This document shows positions 34,401 through 45,264 of a stretch of DNA of 64,000 bases, in pieces. Location: contig JAYKYS010000145.1 of the NCBI GenBank assembly GCA_036924285.1, positions 1 to 64,000 on the forward strand, read 5' to 3'. The position numbers were made by a program, and so were the translations under genes. This DNA comes from Asterella californica (taxonomy: Eukaryota; Streptophyta; Marchantiopsida; Marchantiales; Aytoniaceae). Position 1 is the first letter of the stretch. Each line of letters opens with the position of its first letter. The notes beneath the pieces were generated by a model. It was not told where the DNA came from. It worked only from the letters and a program-made list of their open reading frames with translations, and made no database searches.

Positions 34401-37400
34401 ACGTCGATGAAGTTGTAGGTGCGCTCTATGCGTTGCTTCTCGCCTGACAGCACTCCTGGGGTGTCCACCAGGGTCACTTCCTCCAGAAGCTTGTTGGCAC
34501 AGCTGGCTGCTTCAAACTTGGCCAGGAAACCATTGCCGTACTGTGCTAGCCCCTGAAGAACAAAGACAGCATAGTAAATGGCAAGCAGTTGACAGGCAAC
34601 AGAATCTGCACTGGGCAGACAAGGCAGCTACCTGGCTGCATGCCGCTTCACCAGACTTCTGCCATGAGGGTGGGCCCTATGCCGAGCATGACTTCACAAA
34701 AGCAGCCTCGGGAGAAGATCACCAGACAGGTGTGGACGCATGCGCCCAAGGCATGCCTGGTGATACACATGATTGCCTCATTGCAATAGCAAAGTTGGAT
34801 TGCATCGTAAAGCAATCCCAGTGTGGAGCAGCGCGGCAGAAGCATGGAGGAATTGGTGGGCTGCCATGCAGTTTGAGTGTGTTTGCCTGTACTTGCATGG
34901 CAGCTCAACCTCAGATTTATGCCCTTCCACACTTCGACTGCACTGCTCCGCAATGGAGCTGGTTGCATTGCATCCACAAAATCATATTCATGTTGAATTC
35001 GTGAAAACACCAGTATCAGAACTGCCCATAAACTCTGCATGTACAGCTGTTCTGTACTGCAGCATGCAAGCCTGACACCATATGGCACACCCAATGAGCA
35101 CAAACGTGTGATGTCCTACAGTAAAGACTGGCATACCTGCCAGGGCTGATCAGGTTGTACAATGAGGGTGTTGCCAGGGGTACGCCTCTCCTCCAAGGCA
35201 TGTGTCACCACAACAAACCGATCTGCATGCACCACATCACATCAGCATCGTGAGACACCTGTTTTAGGACAGCAACGCACAAGCTGCTTTGGGGGCCAGA
35301 GGCCGCCTGTATGATCTCTCACGGCGTGCACGTTTTTTTGCCTTGCCTTTTCTTTTCATCACAATATTTTGCAACCTAAGAGCCATCCACAGGTTTGTAC
35401 ACATGAAAGACCAGTCACACTTGGTCATCTCCAGCAACCGCACATTGACTCTGGCAGTGCAAGTTCCTGGTGTTACTTATCTGCAACATATACATCATGT
35501 GACAGGCAGAAGGCTGGTCAATGCACTTCTGCAGGTACTGTTGCAAGCAAAAAGCCAAGAAGGATTGGAAAGCAGATCAAGCACTTTCTGCATGGGCCAA
35601 AAAGCAGGCTGACCTGTAGTGGGCTCAGGCCCAATGTGAATGCCAGGGTAATCTCTGCCCAACAAGTGTTTGATGAAAGTTGTTTTGCCAGTGCTGTACT
35701 GCCCCAGCAGTAGTACCGAGGGCTTTGCCTCAAAGTCTGACTCTGTCAGAAGGGACGAGAAGAAGCTGCCAAACTTGTATGCTTCCTCCAGGGGGCGGAT
35801 CTGCAACCAACCAGATTGTCCATGTTAGCTGTGATGCTAGCATTGCAGGGCAGCCCGACACGGTGCATCTTTGCATTGTTGCTAAAATGACGCCAAAACG
35901 GACGAACAGCACTCACGATTTTGATGCTGTTGCAGGAATGGTTGTAAAGGGTCAGCATGCGTTGAAACGCTGATGCAGATGCTGCCTCTTTGTTGTACAG
36001 TGCACAGCACAGCACAGCAGTGCACAGCACAGCACAGCACAGCACAGCACAGCACAGCACAGCACAGCACAGCACAGCACATCACAGCACAGCACAGCAT
36101 AGCACAGCACAGCACAGCACGCATGCTGTTGGCGCCTGATCGTGGTGCGACATACTGTTGCCTTCTGCGCTCATGTCATTGCCTCATGTTGAGCTCATGT
36201 CACTGCACCAGGCACAGACAGGAAGTGCAACTGCACGATGAAAAGGCATCAATGCATGGCACCCAAGGGAGGTAAAAAATGCCACAGAAGGCCTCTCACC
36301 TTGTTGAAGTATATGGTCTTGAGGCCATCTATGATACTGGTGCAGTGCTTCATAGACAGAGGCTTGCGCGCCCGCCGCATAGCTTCCTTGGCTGTCTGCT
36401 TGCCAGGGGACACAAAACTGGACTGTGCCCCCCCACTGTTAGTTGCCCCCCCAGCAGACTGGGATGACCCCTTGTAGGTGTAGCTGTTGGAGGGAGTTCT
36501 GTTGATGCCCCTGGGCTGGACAAGAGGCTCACCTGCACTTGCAGGCACCTGATGTGCTGCAACACAGCTGAACAGGGGGGCGAGGAAGGTTGTGGGGGGA
36601 AAAGGGGTTTTGGCAGACACTTGATGTCATCACAAACTTGCCGGGCTGAGTAGAGATTGCAACAGTGACTTTGCTTGAAGCCATGAGACTTGCCTAGCTG
36701 ACTACAAACTGCAGCGTTTAGTTTGCTTAAAGCCACTTGAGTGATGCAACCATTGAATTGCTGCTTGTAACGCCTCCAGGAAACAAATTACATGGCTGCA
36801 CACAATCAGCATGCAAAGGTGCTCAGGCACTTTGCATTGCATGAGATTAGACTGCCTTCCAGATATATCTGTGGAGTACCACTGTGTGATACGACTTCTG
36901 AGGACAACACAAGCAGCAACCAGCAGCAACCGAAATTGCAGAATGCTGTCTCACTGGCATGTTAGTATAATGGTGACACACCATTGGGCACAGTGGGAGC
37001 TGAGGTGCTGGTGCCATGTTGAAAAGGGTTCTGTGCTGCTTGCATTTCCTCCTGCAGTTTCTGGTTGTGCTTTTCCAAGCCAGCTAACTGAGGTGTCGCA
37101 ATGGGTTTGGCGGATTTCTGTCGGTAGACGTCTGCAGAGATGTCGCCTGTTGACTGAGCTATGGAGATCATGTCCATTGCCTGCAATACACCGCTGCTGA
37201 TGAGACCACAATTGCACTGTGTTCATTGCGAGCTTGTTGTTCTTGGCTGCTGTCTTTGCACCATCCTGTTGAAACAAGTGGCTCTAGCAGCTTGTGACCG
37301 GGTGGCAAGGCTACTGTGCAGTATCTGTCTGATAGAGATCACAAGCATGCAGTTTGCGGTCACTTGGTTTACAAAACTGATCATGGAGCCTGCTAAAATG

Positions 37401-37883
37401 CATGTTGTTGCAATGCAAATGGCCTTCGGGCTTTGGGCGTGCGGCTCACATGATACAGCATTAAGTAGTTACCTTTGCAAATGTGGATGGGTCCAGATAC
37501 CCTTTTCTTGCGCTGTCTGCCAAAGCCCACACTTTGGCTAGCAGTGGCCGTGGCAGCTGACTTCGCTCAAAGAACTTGACCGCATCTGGCCCAGTCAGCT
37601 TGTTATCGTGATCTGAAAGCACCAAAAGTTCCACTGTGAAGGACAGAGCTTACAGCGTGACACGCACGGGTAAACCTACTGCTGTAGCAGGGGAGAATTT
37701 GCAGTGGTGCTGCAGGTGCGACGTGAGACATAACGAAGGGAAGTAACCTGCGTCTGCAAGCTGGAACCACGATGAGTACAAGGTGTCCCGGTCCAACGTT
37801 ACGGAAAACCCCCGCGGGTCAAGCTGTTGTTCGTCCTCGCCAAAAGGATTTCCACTTTGTTCTCTGTGCATCGCTAATGACAA
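31434..37883 (-). CDS. EHD: EHD family dynamin-like ATPase, N-terminal EF-hand/EH domain
   Basis: Membrane-remodelling ATPase of endocytic recycling. About eleven complement exons. Start [20 protein letters not shown] at 37883. EH domain with a complete EF-hand loop [12 protein letters not shown] across the first splice, then [20 protein letters not shown]. Linker with Ser/Gln-rich segment; [13 protein letters not shown] then [11 protein letters not shown]-loop GQYSTGKTT (about 35690), switch region [14 protein letters not shown] (about 34450), [13 protein letters not shown], the NKAD base-specificity motif with [20 protein letters not shown] (about 33400-33500), VYIGSFN (about 32750), helical [20 protein letters not shown] (about 32020), and the end [20 protein letters not shown] at 31434. 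EH at the N-terminus is the plant arrangement; animals carry it at the C-terminus. One frame break at TTTT 31922-31925, where three bases would restore [17 protein letters not shown]. Exon borders approximate. Confidence 0.92.
32193..32232 (+). repeat. Dispersed repeat copy C (core TCTAGCTAGGTG)
   Basis: TGGGATCAGGTTCTAGCTAG followed by GTGCGTGCAGTTGCAATCAC, antisense within an EHD intron. Best match to copy A at its left and copy B at its right end. Confidence 0.6.
35998..36120. repeat. (CAGCA)n pentanucleotide microsatellite
   Basis: About 24 imperfect copies of the pentamer AGCAC within an EHD intron, between the exon ending IYFNK and the P-loop exon. It is open in all frames on both strands, which produces artefactual Cys/Leu-rich or Gln/His-rich open stretches. 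Confidence 0.95.
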
Positions 37884-38527
37884 TGTCCACCAAAAGGAAA
37901 GTCTCCAGCAACTCAGGCAGCGAGGGAGTCCGCTGTTTCACTGCAAGTCGCTACAACTCCCTCGTTTATGGGTATATTAGGCCTCGCTGTTGCAGCCAAA
38001 AAGAGGTGGATGGTGATCTAAACAACCAATGCACCGCTGCTTCGATGTCGATGCCCCTGCACAGGTAGACCAACCAGGCGCCAACGCTGCGCAACAAGTG
38101 CTTCACCATGCTGGATCAACAACATACACGTGACATACATTTTACTAACAACTCTAGACTTTTAGCAGGCAGCAATTCAGCTACCTGTATATATTTATGG
38201 TAATTCAAACTTGGAGCTCACAATCTACCTACATTGGCCGGTTTGCCAGGGATTCCCTAACCTGATCAAGGGAGAAAGCAAGACAGGGTACGTATGCACC
38301 AATGGCATAGCTGTTGCCTGTGAGTTATATGCATGGTCACGAATGCTAGCTCCTCAGCCACTCAGGCAACCGCATGCTGCTCTTTCCAGAAACACTGACA
38401 CATCAATCCTGTGTCGATGCAGGTTTGCAGCTTTGTCTGTTTTAGAAGGTCAGTAGGCTAGTCGTGGATGGTATTTCTTTAGTGAGAGCATGATCTTTAT
38501 CTAAATCTGTTCTTCAATTTGTGACAA
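37884..38527. other. EHD upstream region
   Basis: Promoter-side DNA of EHD, up to the left terminus of the 6.2-kb TIR element. No second gene start or recognisable control motif found. Confidence 0.4.
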
Positions 38528-38720
38528 CATCCCTAATTTTGGGGGGGCGTCATGGACGCTTTGGGAGCGTCCCCTTCTGAAGACGAGAATTGGGACGCCC
38601 CGTTTTTAGCCAGACGGTCCAGGGACGGTGCTTTCCTGGAGCGTCTGCAAGACCGAGCGTCCTACGACGCTCAACTTTGACGCTGCGCCATGCACGCTGC
38701 ATTTCAGACAGTCCTTTTGC
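38528..38720 (+). repeat. Left TIR and subterminal GACG array
   Basis: Eleven GACG/CGTC words in about 170 bp, several paired as short inverted repeats (for example GGACGCTTTGGGAGCGTCC). Counterpart at 44493-44688. Confidence 0.75.
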
Positions 38721-39499
38721 AGACATTTTTTCCGAAACGCTCGAGTAACGCCTATGAGTCTCTGACTGATTGAGGAGTATGTTACTACTTTGTGTTATGA
38801 CTGGACCTTGTGCAGCATCTGCCAAAAAGTTCTCTCAGGTTGCCAAATTACTTGACAACACAATTGCAATACATGTACAGTATTTTACAAACACCTGAAG
38901 CACAGCTCTGTATTATGAGCCTAACAGTCCTGTGCATCAACCTAATTTTGACCCACAAGACTCATTGCAGCGCTGCTAGCTAGCCAGCATGTGCAAGTCA
39001 AGATTCCTGAATCCTGCTGTAGACACTGCGGCACTTCACAAACTGAACACTGGAAGTATGTCGCTGGATTGCATTGGCAGCTAAACTTCCTCTTTGATTG
39101 CAAATTCCAAGCACGAGACATTCTCTTGCAGCTCTTATACCTGCGAGTGTGCGTAAACTGCAGTCTCGATGCATACACGGCACAGTTGCAAGTTGTGTCT
39201 ATAAGTCAAACAGATTGTTTGTGTTACTGCTGCAGAATTGCATCACGGCCTAGTGCAGATACTGAGCAACTTCAGAAAGCGCAACTGCGGTGTAGAACAC
39301 TTGAATGCATAACCTCTTGCTTCTTGTTCTACAGTCACGACAAATTCAATTTGAGCATCAAATGCTTAGTTATGCCCAAGATGCTGAAAACCAGCATGGT
39401 CTTGGGTATGCTAAGAGGAACCAGCCTGAACAGGCCATAGTGTGTTTGAGCATCAGCAACATCAACAAAGCATCAGCTGGAAGCAATGCATTATAATTT

Positions 39500-40015
39500 G
39501 AGAAATCACCTTGGCTGTCAAGTCTGTCAAAAGCTGTGGGGTGCTACGTTTCCCGGCGTGCTCTGGGGCACGCTTGTCGACAAAGCTTTCCTTGCTGTTG
39601 CACTCTGCATACTGGTTCACCGCCATATGAATGTCCTTTGTATCAGGCTAGGGGCGTAGGTGGAACACGGGCTTGAGAAGTGGGTACAACTCCTTCTCGA
39701 TCTTGCTGTGTAAGCGCAGATCCTCAAGCCCCTGCACTGCAGCCTCCTGCAAAACAAGACTTTGCATGAGTTTGCCACAGCAACACTCGTTTGCAGCACA
39801 GCGGTTTTGGTTTTCATTGCAGCCTCCGACAAAACTAGACTTTGCATGAGCTTGAGAGCCTCACCTGACCAATTCAAGCAATCTGTGATTTGTCGCAGAA
39901 TGCCAGAAATGTCAAAATCTGCAAAGCTTCAGTGTGCATTGACTGATGTTGTATCTAGCTAGCTCTGAGGGCTACCTGCAGGTCGCTCCAGAGCCTTCGC
40001 ATCAGCCTCCGCCAT
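39500..40015 (-). CDS. Candidate exons, unknown product (low confidence)
   Basis: On the complement, a possible first exon 39976-40015 (MAEADAKALERPA then a GT donor) and a further open stretch after an acceptor at 39746 reading VQGLEDLRLHSKIEKELYPL, an in-frame TAG, then DTKDIHMAVNQYAEC and on. The phases of the first two pieces do not match and the TAG follows a CCCC run, so the model is incomplete. I recognise no family. It lies inside the TIR element, so it may be cargo or a remnant. Confidence 0.25.
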
Positions 40016-41092
40016 TGAGTTTGTTCTCTTTGTCGCCTGTCTCACTGGTGCCTGCAGCAAGACTACTCAGATGCACCCTATCATAGTTCTACTGTATAGG
40101 TCGACAAGCTGCACATACCTTGAGCATTGAAAATGGTTGATCTGAGCCTCTGCATTGCCCTGCAATCAGTCCAAAAGTGATTTCCTGCAGGAAATCCCTG
40201 ATTGTGTTGAGTTTTTGCAACACCTTCAGAATAGTGGACCTTACCAGTGGGCGTCAGTGCTGGGGGGGGGCTTGCTGGCCATCCTTTTGCTCTTGAACTG
40301 CTGCTCAGGTTTCTGTACTGGCAAACACTGTATTGTTGACATGCTGGAACGCTGCTAGCAAGCGCTTGGCTTGTACATGGCCTTCTGCTGAGACTGCGTG
40401 GCCACAAAATTAGTCTGCTCTAGCAAGACACCTGCCTGTAAATCCTCTATGAACAGCAAGTTTTCAATGCTTAAAGTCAAGTATACATCTGCGACAAGGT
40501 TGTGTCATTGGAACCACAGGACAGGAAGATGCATTTTGAATGAGCTGTTCAACACCTACTTGAGGGCCTCTCAGGCGATGGTTGACTGAATAATCCTGGC
40601 AGTTGTTTTGTGATCAAATGATACGCTATGGTTGGTAACGATGGTTGGTAACAGTGTTGCTGAAGATGAGTGGCTCAAGAACACGCAAAGTCAGCTGATC
40701 AACCTCCATCATGGTGAAAGTGCCAGAGTCCACTCGCTCGGGCTGTGTGCCTCAAAACAAGATCCTGCATTCAAAGTCAGCTCAAAGCGAATGTTTGGAT
40801 TGCTAGAGCCTACACAACGACAGGAACTTGCAAGTCAGCAGGAATTTCCTTACAGTATAATGAGTAGTCCAACTGCCAGGCAGCCCTTTTGTTTTTATAG
40901 CTGCTGTTGTGTGAGACTTCAGCCATGCATTCCAGCCAACACTCAGTGTTGGAAGCAATGGCTGTATCTAGTTGTTCCCGCTCCTGCATTGCACATCAAA
41001 CTGAGCTGATCCACTTCATGGGAGAGGTTGTGCAGGCTGCAGACACAGTGCTGCTGCACCATGCGACTGAATGACAGATGTTGCGTGCTTAC

Positions 41093-41308
41093 CTCTGCCA
41101 AAGTATCTAGCCTTTGAAAGAATTTCTGTTCGTGATGCACAGCGATCAGCACCCAGTGATCTCGAGGGCCAGAGCCCCTAGCGCTGATTAGCGTTGGAAG
41201 AATGCCTGCATCAAATATGCTCTTTCTTGACCCGGTGAGCGCCAGAACTTCTATGTCAGTGATCGATGGGGCCTGGTCAGCCCAAATGCCCTCCTCACTG
41301 TCGTCGTC
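41093..41308 (-). CDS. Candidate internal exon, unknown product
   Basis: A 216-bp open exon bounded by a good acceptor (CAG) and a good donor (GTAAGC) on the complement, in phase at both ends: DDDSEEGIWADQAPSITDIE ... SRKSIFDAGILPTLISARG ... FFQRLDTLAE. No family recognised. Position inside the TIR element makes it a candidate transposon gene. Confidence 0.4.
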
Positions 41309-41935
41309 CTGACCACGATGTGCGGGGGGGTGGCAAGGGTGCAGTGAGTCGTGTGTAGTACGTGATCGGCAGTAGCATACACATACATGATACAGCAATG
41401 TTGCTTGCAGAGGCAGAAAGCTGTTCGGTCAGGGGAGCACACGATTTCTCAGCGACCAGCCTCCAAGCTGTATTTTGGATCAGCAGAGAAGGAGTTCACA
41501 GGTACAGATCTGTTGTCAGCAAGATACCTAAGCCCTTGATGAAAACCCTGCATATTCTACATATCTGTGCACACAGGTAGCACAACTTCCATCAGAGACA
41601 AGGTGGCATCAGTTCCATCACTGCAGCACTTTGGCTAGCTGGGCAGCTTTACAGGGTCTACAAGTGCCTGTCATGCAACAGGTCCTTGCTACGGCTGTTG
41701 CATATATGTGCAAGCTGACAATGTCAGCAACACACAGCTGAATTCTTGAGAGCTGCCTGGCAGCATGTTTTGGTCAGAATTATTGGAGTGAGTGATACTT
41801 GTCATATTCATTCTGGAACAACAGTCGTCGCACTGTAGTGTCTCGATACTGATCATGCCTTCTTGTCCAGTTTGCCCAAGCTTGTGTCTGCTCTTTAAGG
41901 GCTTGTGCAGAACACATTTTGATGTTCTGCTTTAG

Positions 41936-42127
41936 GTTGATGTTAAGCGCACACTTGGTGTGCCCTCTGCTTATGGCACAGCAGATGTAATGCGGGGACG
42001 TCCTGACCTTGTTGGCCGTGAGCGCAAATACGCATACTATGGTGGAAACAAGCACTTGATCCTGGATGATATCCAGATTCAAGGCACTGCAGCTGATGGA
42101 CCAGGTCTGGAGACATGGTTTGGGCAG
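41936..42127 (+). CDS. Candidate internal exon, unknown product
   Basis: Exactly 64 codons between a TAG acceptor and a GTCAG donor: VDVKRTLGVPSAYGTADVMR, then RERKYAYYGGNKHLILDDIQ and GLETWFGQ. Composition looks strongly coding. I recognise no family. Partners may lie at 42513-42761, where both strands are open and I could not decide between them. It is inside the TIR element. Confidence 0.4.
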
Positions 42128-42916
42128 GTCAGTCTGCTTGCGCCCTGGTCTATGCTTTACAACTGGTGGATTTGTACCTCTGCATTCTGATTTCCTTGTC
42201 ACAATGCCACGATGCAAGGCAGACTTCTGTAATCTCAGCATGCAGATTTGCCCAGTGTGTATCAACAGGATACTTGGGTTAACATTGTATCCCCTGCACT
42301 GATGATGCAAGGCTGCATTTCAAGATGCAATTGCTACAATGGGATTACTGGTGTTGCAGATGCAGCCAATAATGATATCATTGGTCGCAATATGCATGCA
42401 AATCTGTAAAAGATATTTGTGTTTCAGAGCCATCCAATGAATGCAGGTACATATGCTGTTCTCTGTTCCAATGGCACACAACCTTTAGCCGCAAGAATCC
42501 TCTGACCAGCACTTGGCTTTTGTCTGGTTTTACAGCGACAATGATCATGTTCAAATCAATAGCAAGGCTGAGGACCTGAACATGCTGCACTTGAAGTGGG
42601 AGACTATCAAAGTCAAGCTCGGAGCTTATTGGCGTGTTATACCAAGCTATGTTGTGGTAGACGTTACTCACATTGTCCAAAATGTCTGTGTATGCCCGCA
42701 CTTTGCATTGTGGAGGAAGTTTGATGAGGACCCAAGGAGTTTCAAGGAGTCTCTTGAATGATGTTTTGGACTTGTGGCCCAATCTGGAGCGCATCCCCAG
42801 GGATCAACTGCAGCCTCGACAGCAACAAGCAATGGAACAGCAGTACCAGACAAAGGGGCAGAAGCAGTACAAGCAACCTGATGATTCTGTTGCAGCAGAA
42901 TCACAACCAGCACACT

Positions 42917-44473
42917 ATGGGATCTCCTTCGCCGGCTGGGGGTGCAAGGCGCCATGCTGGGCGCCATACAGTCCTTATATGATGGGTGCCTGCTCTCCAT
43001 GAGGGTCAATGGAGTCACTGGGGACAGCCAAACCCCCTCCATGGGGTTGCGGCAGGGCTGCCCCCTCAGCGCCACCCTGTTTGGCCTCTTCATTGATGGC
43101 CTGCACCGCTACTTGGAGACTGCCGTTCCTACGGCTGGAATCCAGATTCTGCAGATGCGGCTCAGGGAGCTAGTTTATGCTGATGACATTTGTCTCTTGG
43201 CTTCCTCGCCGGAACAACTACAAGCCCTGATTGATGCCTTGGCTGCTTACTGCGCTACTCTGCAAATGGAGATTAGTGTGCCGAAAACAAAGGTCATGGT
43301 GGTGTCAGTCATGCCTGCACCAGTTGCGGCCTTCACATGCAATGGCAATCCTGTTGAGCAAGTTGCCACCTTCAAGTACCTGGGACTTCATTTCCACCAG
43401 TCAGGCTCTATTGCGCACCTTATCACGCCAATCAAGTCGAAGGCTGGTGGCTCTTGGGCGGCTGTTCAACGGCGACATTCCTTGCTTCAATGTGGCAACA
43501 CCATCAGCCTGCATTTGCATTTGTTGCAAGCTATCCTGGTGCCTGTTTTACAGTATGGGTGTCAGGTCTGGGGTATGCATAGCCCACGTGTTGCTGCTGC
43601 TAATGATGCTCGAGCTGCATTACAACGCTTGAATGATTACTACCTCAGGACCATTTGCCGTCTTTTGCCATCCACTCCTCGCAAGCTTTTGCTCACAGAG
43701 TTGGGCCTCTTGCCTTTGCAAGTGTTTTGGTGGCGCCAAACTCTGCAATTTTGGAATAGTTTGGCTGGTCTTCCTGTTGGTTCCCTCTACCATACTGTCT
43801 GTCTGGACAACCTTGCCGATGCCTTTCAAGGGGGTGCTTGCAATATGGCTGGCTCATTGGCAGCATGTTTACATTCAGTGGGTTTTCAGATGCCTCGCGT
43901 GCATGATGTGGTGCCATTGGTGGATGTGGATGGTATTGTTGAGGCATTGACTGAGCGGTTGCAGAGTACAGGATCCGGCGGTCTGTATTGTCCTCGTGCA
44001 GCCCCCACTCAGGGTGTTGTCTCATGCACATACGAGCAGTGGTTCAGGCCTTTCAGCCCACGTAGAAGGTATTGTCAGCTTCCTGTTTCTGGAAGGCGCA
44101 TGCAGCGTTTTTTGCAGTTTAGGCTGGGCTGTCATGGCTTACCGGTTGCTACTGGCCGTTTGGCTGGTGCTGGCCATGTAGACAGGGCTAACAGAGTTTG
44201 TTTGGCTTGCAACAGTGGTGCTATTGGCGATGAAAAGCATATGGTTTTTGAGTGTGCTGCCCTGGCTCCTTTGAGGCAACAGCATGCAGACCTGTTCACA
44301 CCTTGCACTGACACCATGCGCTCCTTTTTCGCTCAGCAGGACCACCTGGGGGTTTTGAACTATGTCATAAACTGTTTAGACTTCATGAACATATGACATT
44401 ATTGCCATAATTGGCACAAGTGATCAGCCTTGTTGGCTGGCCGAAGCTTGTAAAATTATTCTTCTTCTTCTTT
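42917..44473 (+). mobile_element. Non-LTR retrotransposon (LINE), 5'-truncated, with reverse transcriptase
   Basis: One ORF open from before 42942 to 44396. Seen: SMGLRQGCPLSATLFGLFID (RT motifs 3-4), YADDICLLAS (catalytic motif with two Asp), KTKVMVVS and a FKYLGLHF block (thumb entry), then a C-terminal CCHC-type knuckle CLACNSGAIGDEKHMVFEC. The RT fingers, endonuclease and any ORF1 are missing, so the copy is 5' truncated; the left border is approximate. The 3' UTR ends in ATTCTTCTTCTTC, a (TTC)n tail shared with the copy at 24160-24433. The ORF has no stop, suggesting recent insertion. Clade not assigned. Confidence 0.85.
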
Positions 44474-44688
44474 CAGGCGCAGCGCCTTTCAGGCTTCCCG
44501 TTGGACGGAGCGTCTTGGGACGCTGCCTAGCAGGACCGTCCCACGAAAAGGTCCGTCCCAGGGACGCTCAAAGGAAGGCCTGTCCTATAACGTCTCCAAG
44601 ACGGGGCGCCTACATAGCGTCTGAAAAGCTTGCCAAAGACGGGGCATCCCGTTACCCTTCTTGAAGACGCTTGCCAAGAATAGGGATG
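44474..44688 (-). repeat. Right subterminal GACG array and TIR
   Basis: Eleven GACG/CGTC words in about 180 bp, followed by CCAAGAATAGGGATG, the inverted counterpart of the left terminus. It directly follows the (TTC)n tail of the LINE copy. Confidence 0.75.
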
Positions 44689-45264
44689 AAGGTTGGCAAA
44701 AGCTTTGAACTTCCTCTCCCTCTGTTCTGTCAGCATAAGCCCAAAGCATGCAATCTCCCCTCCTCAGAAGTATTGCTGGCATGTTTTGCTCAACACAAAC
44801 CTTGTACACTATTTACAGCAGAGTCAGAGCTACACCTATGTCAGTCTCTGCTTCACCTGTTTGAGGGGCGGGTAAGGCCTGTCAGACCCTGATGCGATGT
44901 CATGCACTGCTGACTGATCATCATGATCAGACCGTGACATGCTTTGCAGACAATCAAGTTATGCAGAATGAGTATCAGGCAAGTTAGTCAGAACAGACAA
45001 GATAGCTGTATTGGCCTCTAAGGAAAATGCCCCAAAAAGCGCCATGCTGAACAGCCTGAGGATATACGATGTTGCCGCTGGCAAGCATGCAAATCTGTGA
45101 GTCGAGATGTGTAGCAATGATAGAAGGTATGATCAGATGATGACTTGAGACAGTTGCTGCGGACACGTGTCAGGCTTTGCAGCTGCAGGTGCCTTCAGCA
45201 AAAGAGTTGCTTTGCAGTGTCCGGCATCATCAGCCTGGCATCACATGCCAGTACTACAAAGCTT
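44689..45264. other. Spacer between TIR element and UBL-LRR gene
   Basis: No exon with support. It should contain the 3' UTR of the complement UBL-LRR gene. Confidence 0.4.

Larger units (their letters stand above)
38528..44688. mobile_element. Probable 6.2-kb DNA transposon with imperfect TIRs and subterminal GACG arrays
   Basis: The left end reads CATCCCTAATTTTGGGGGGG; the right end, read on the complement, begins CATCCCTATTCTTGGCAAGC. Each end is followed inward by a dense block of GACG/CGTC words in both orientations: 11 in 38547-38720 and 11 in 44493-44670, nearly all as GGACG, AGACG or GCGTC. Such subterminal arrays are the usual binding platform for transposases of CACTA/hAT-like elements (family knowledge). 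Both flanks carry AA next to the TIR, so a 2-bp duplication is possible but unproven. The interior has unassigned exon candidates and a LINE inserted next to the right array. The short element at 62408-63327 shares 17 of the first 20 bases of the left end. No transposase identified. Confidence 0.55.

Noticed and set aside
36002..36120. Possible CRISPR-like repeat array
   Set aside because: No spacers; it is a simple tandem pentamer in a eukaryotic intron.
35746..36124. Cys/Leu/Ala-rich open stretch on the complement over the pentamer array
   Set aside because: Produced by the (CAGCA)n microsatellite being open in every frame; no splice or family support.
42378..42794. Complement open stretch of 138 codons upstream of the LINE
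   Set aside because: The + strand is also open with coding-like text over the same DNA; without transcripts I could not choose a strand, so no gene is called.
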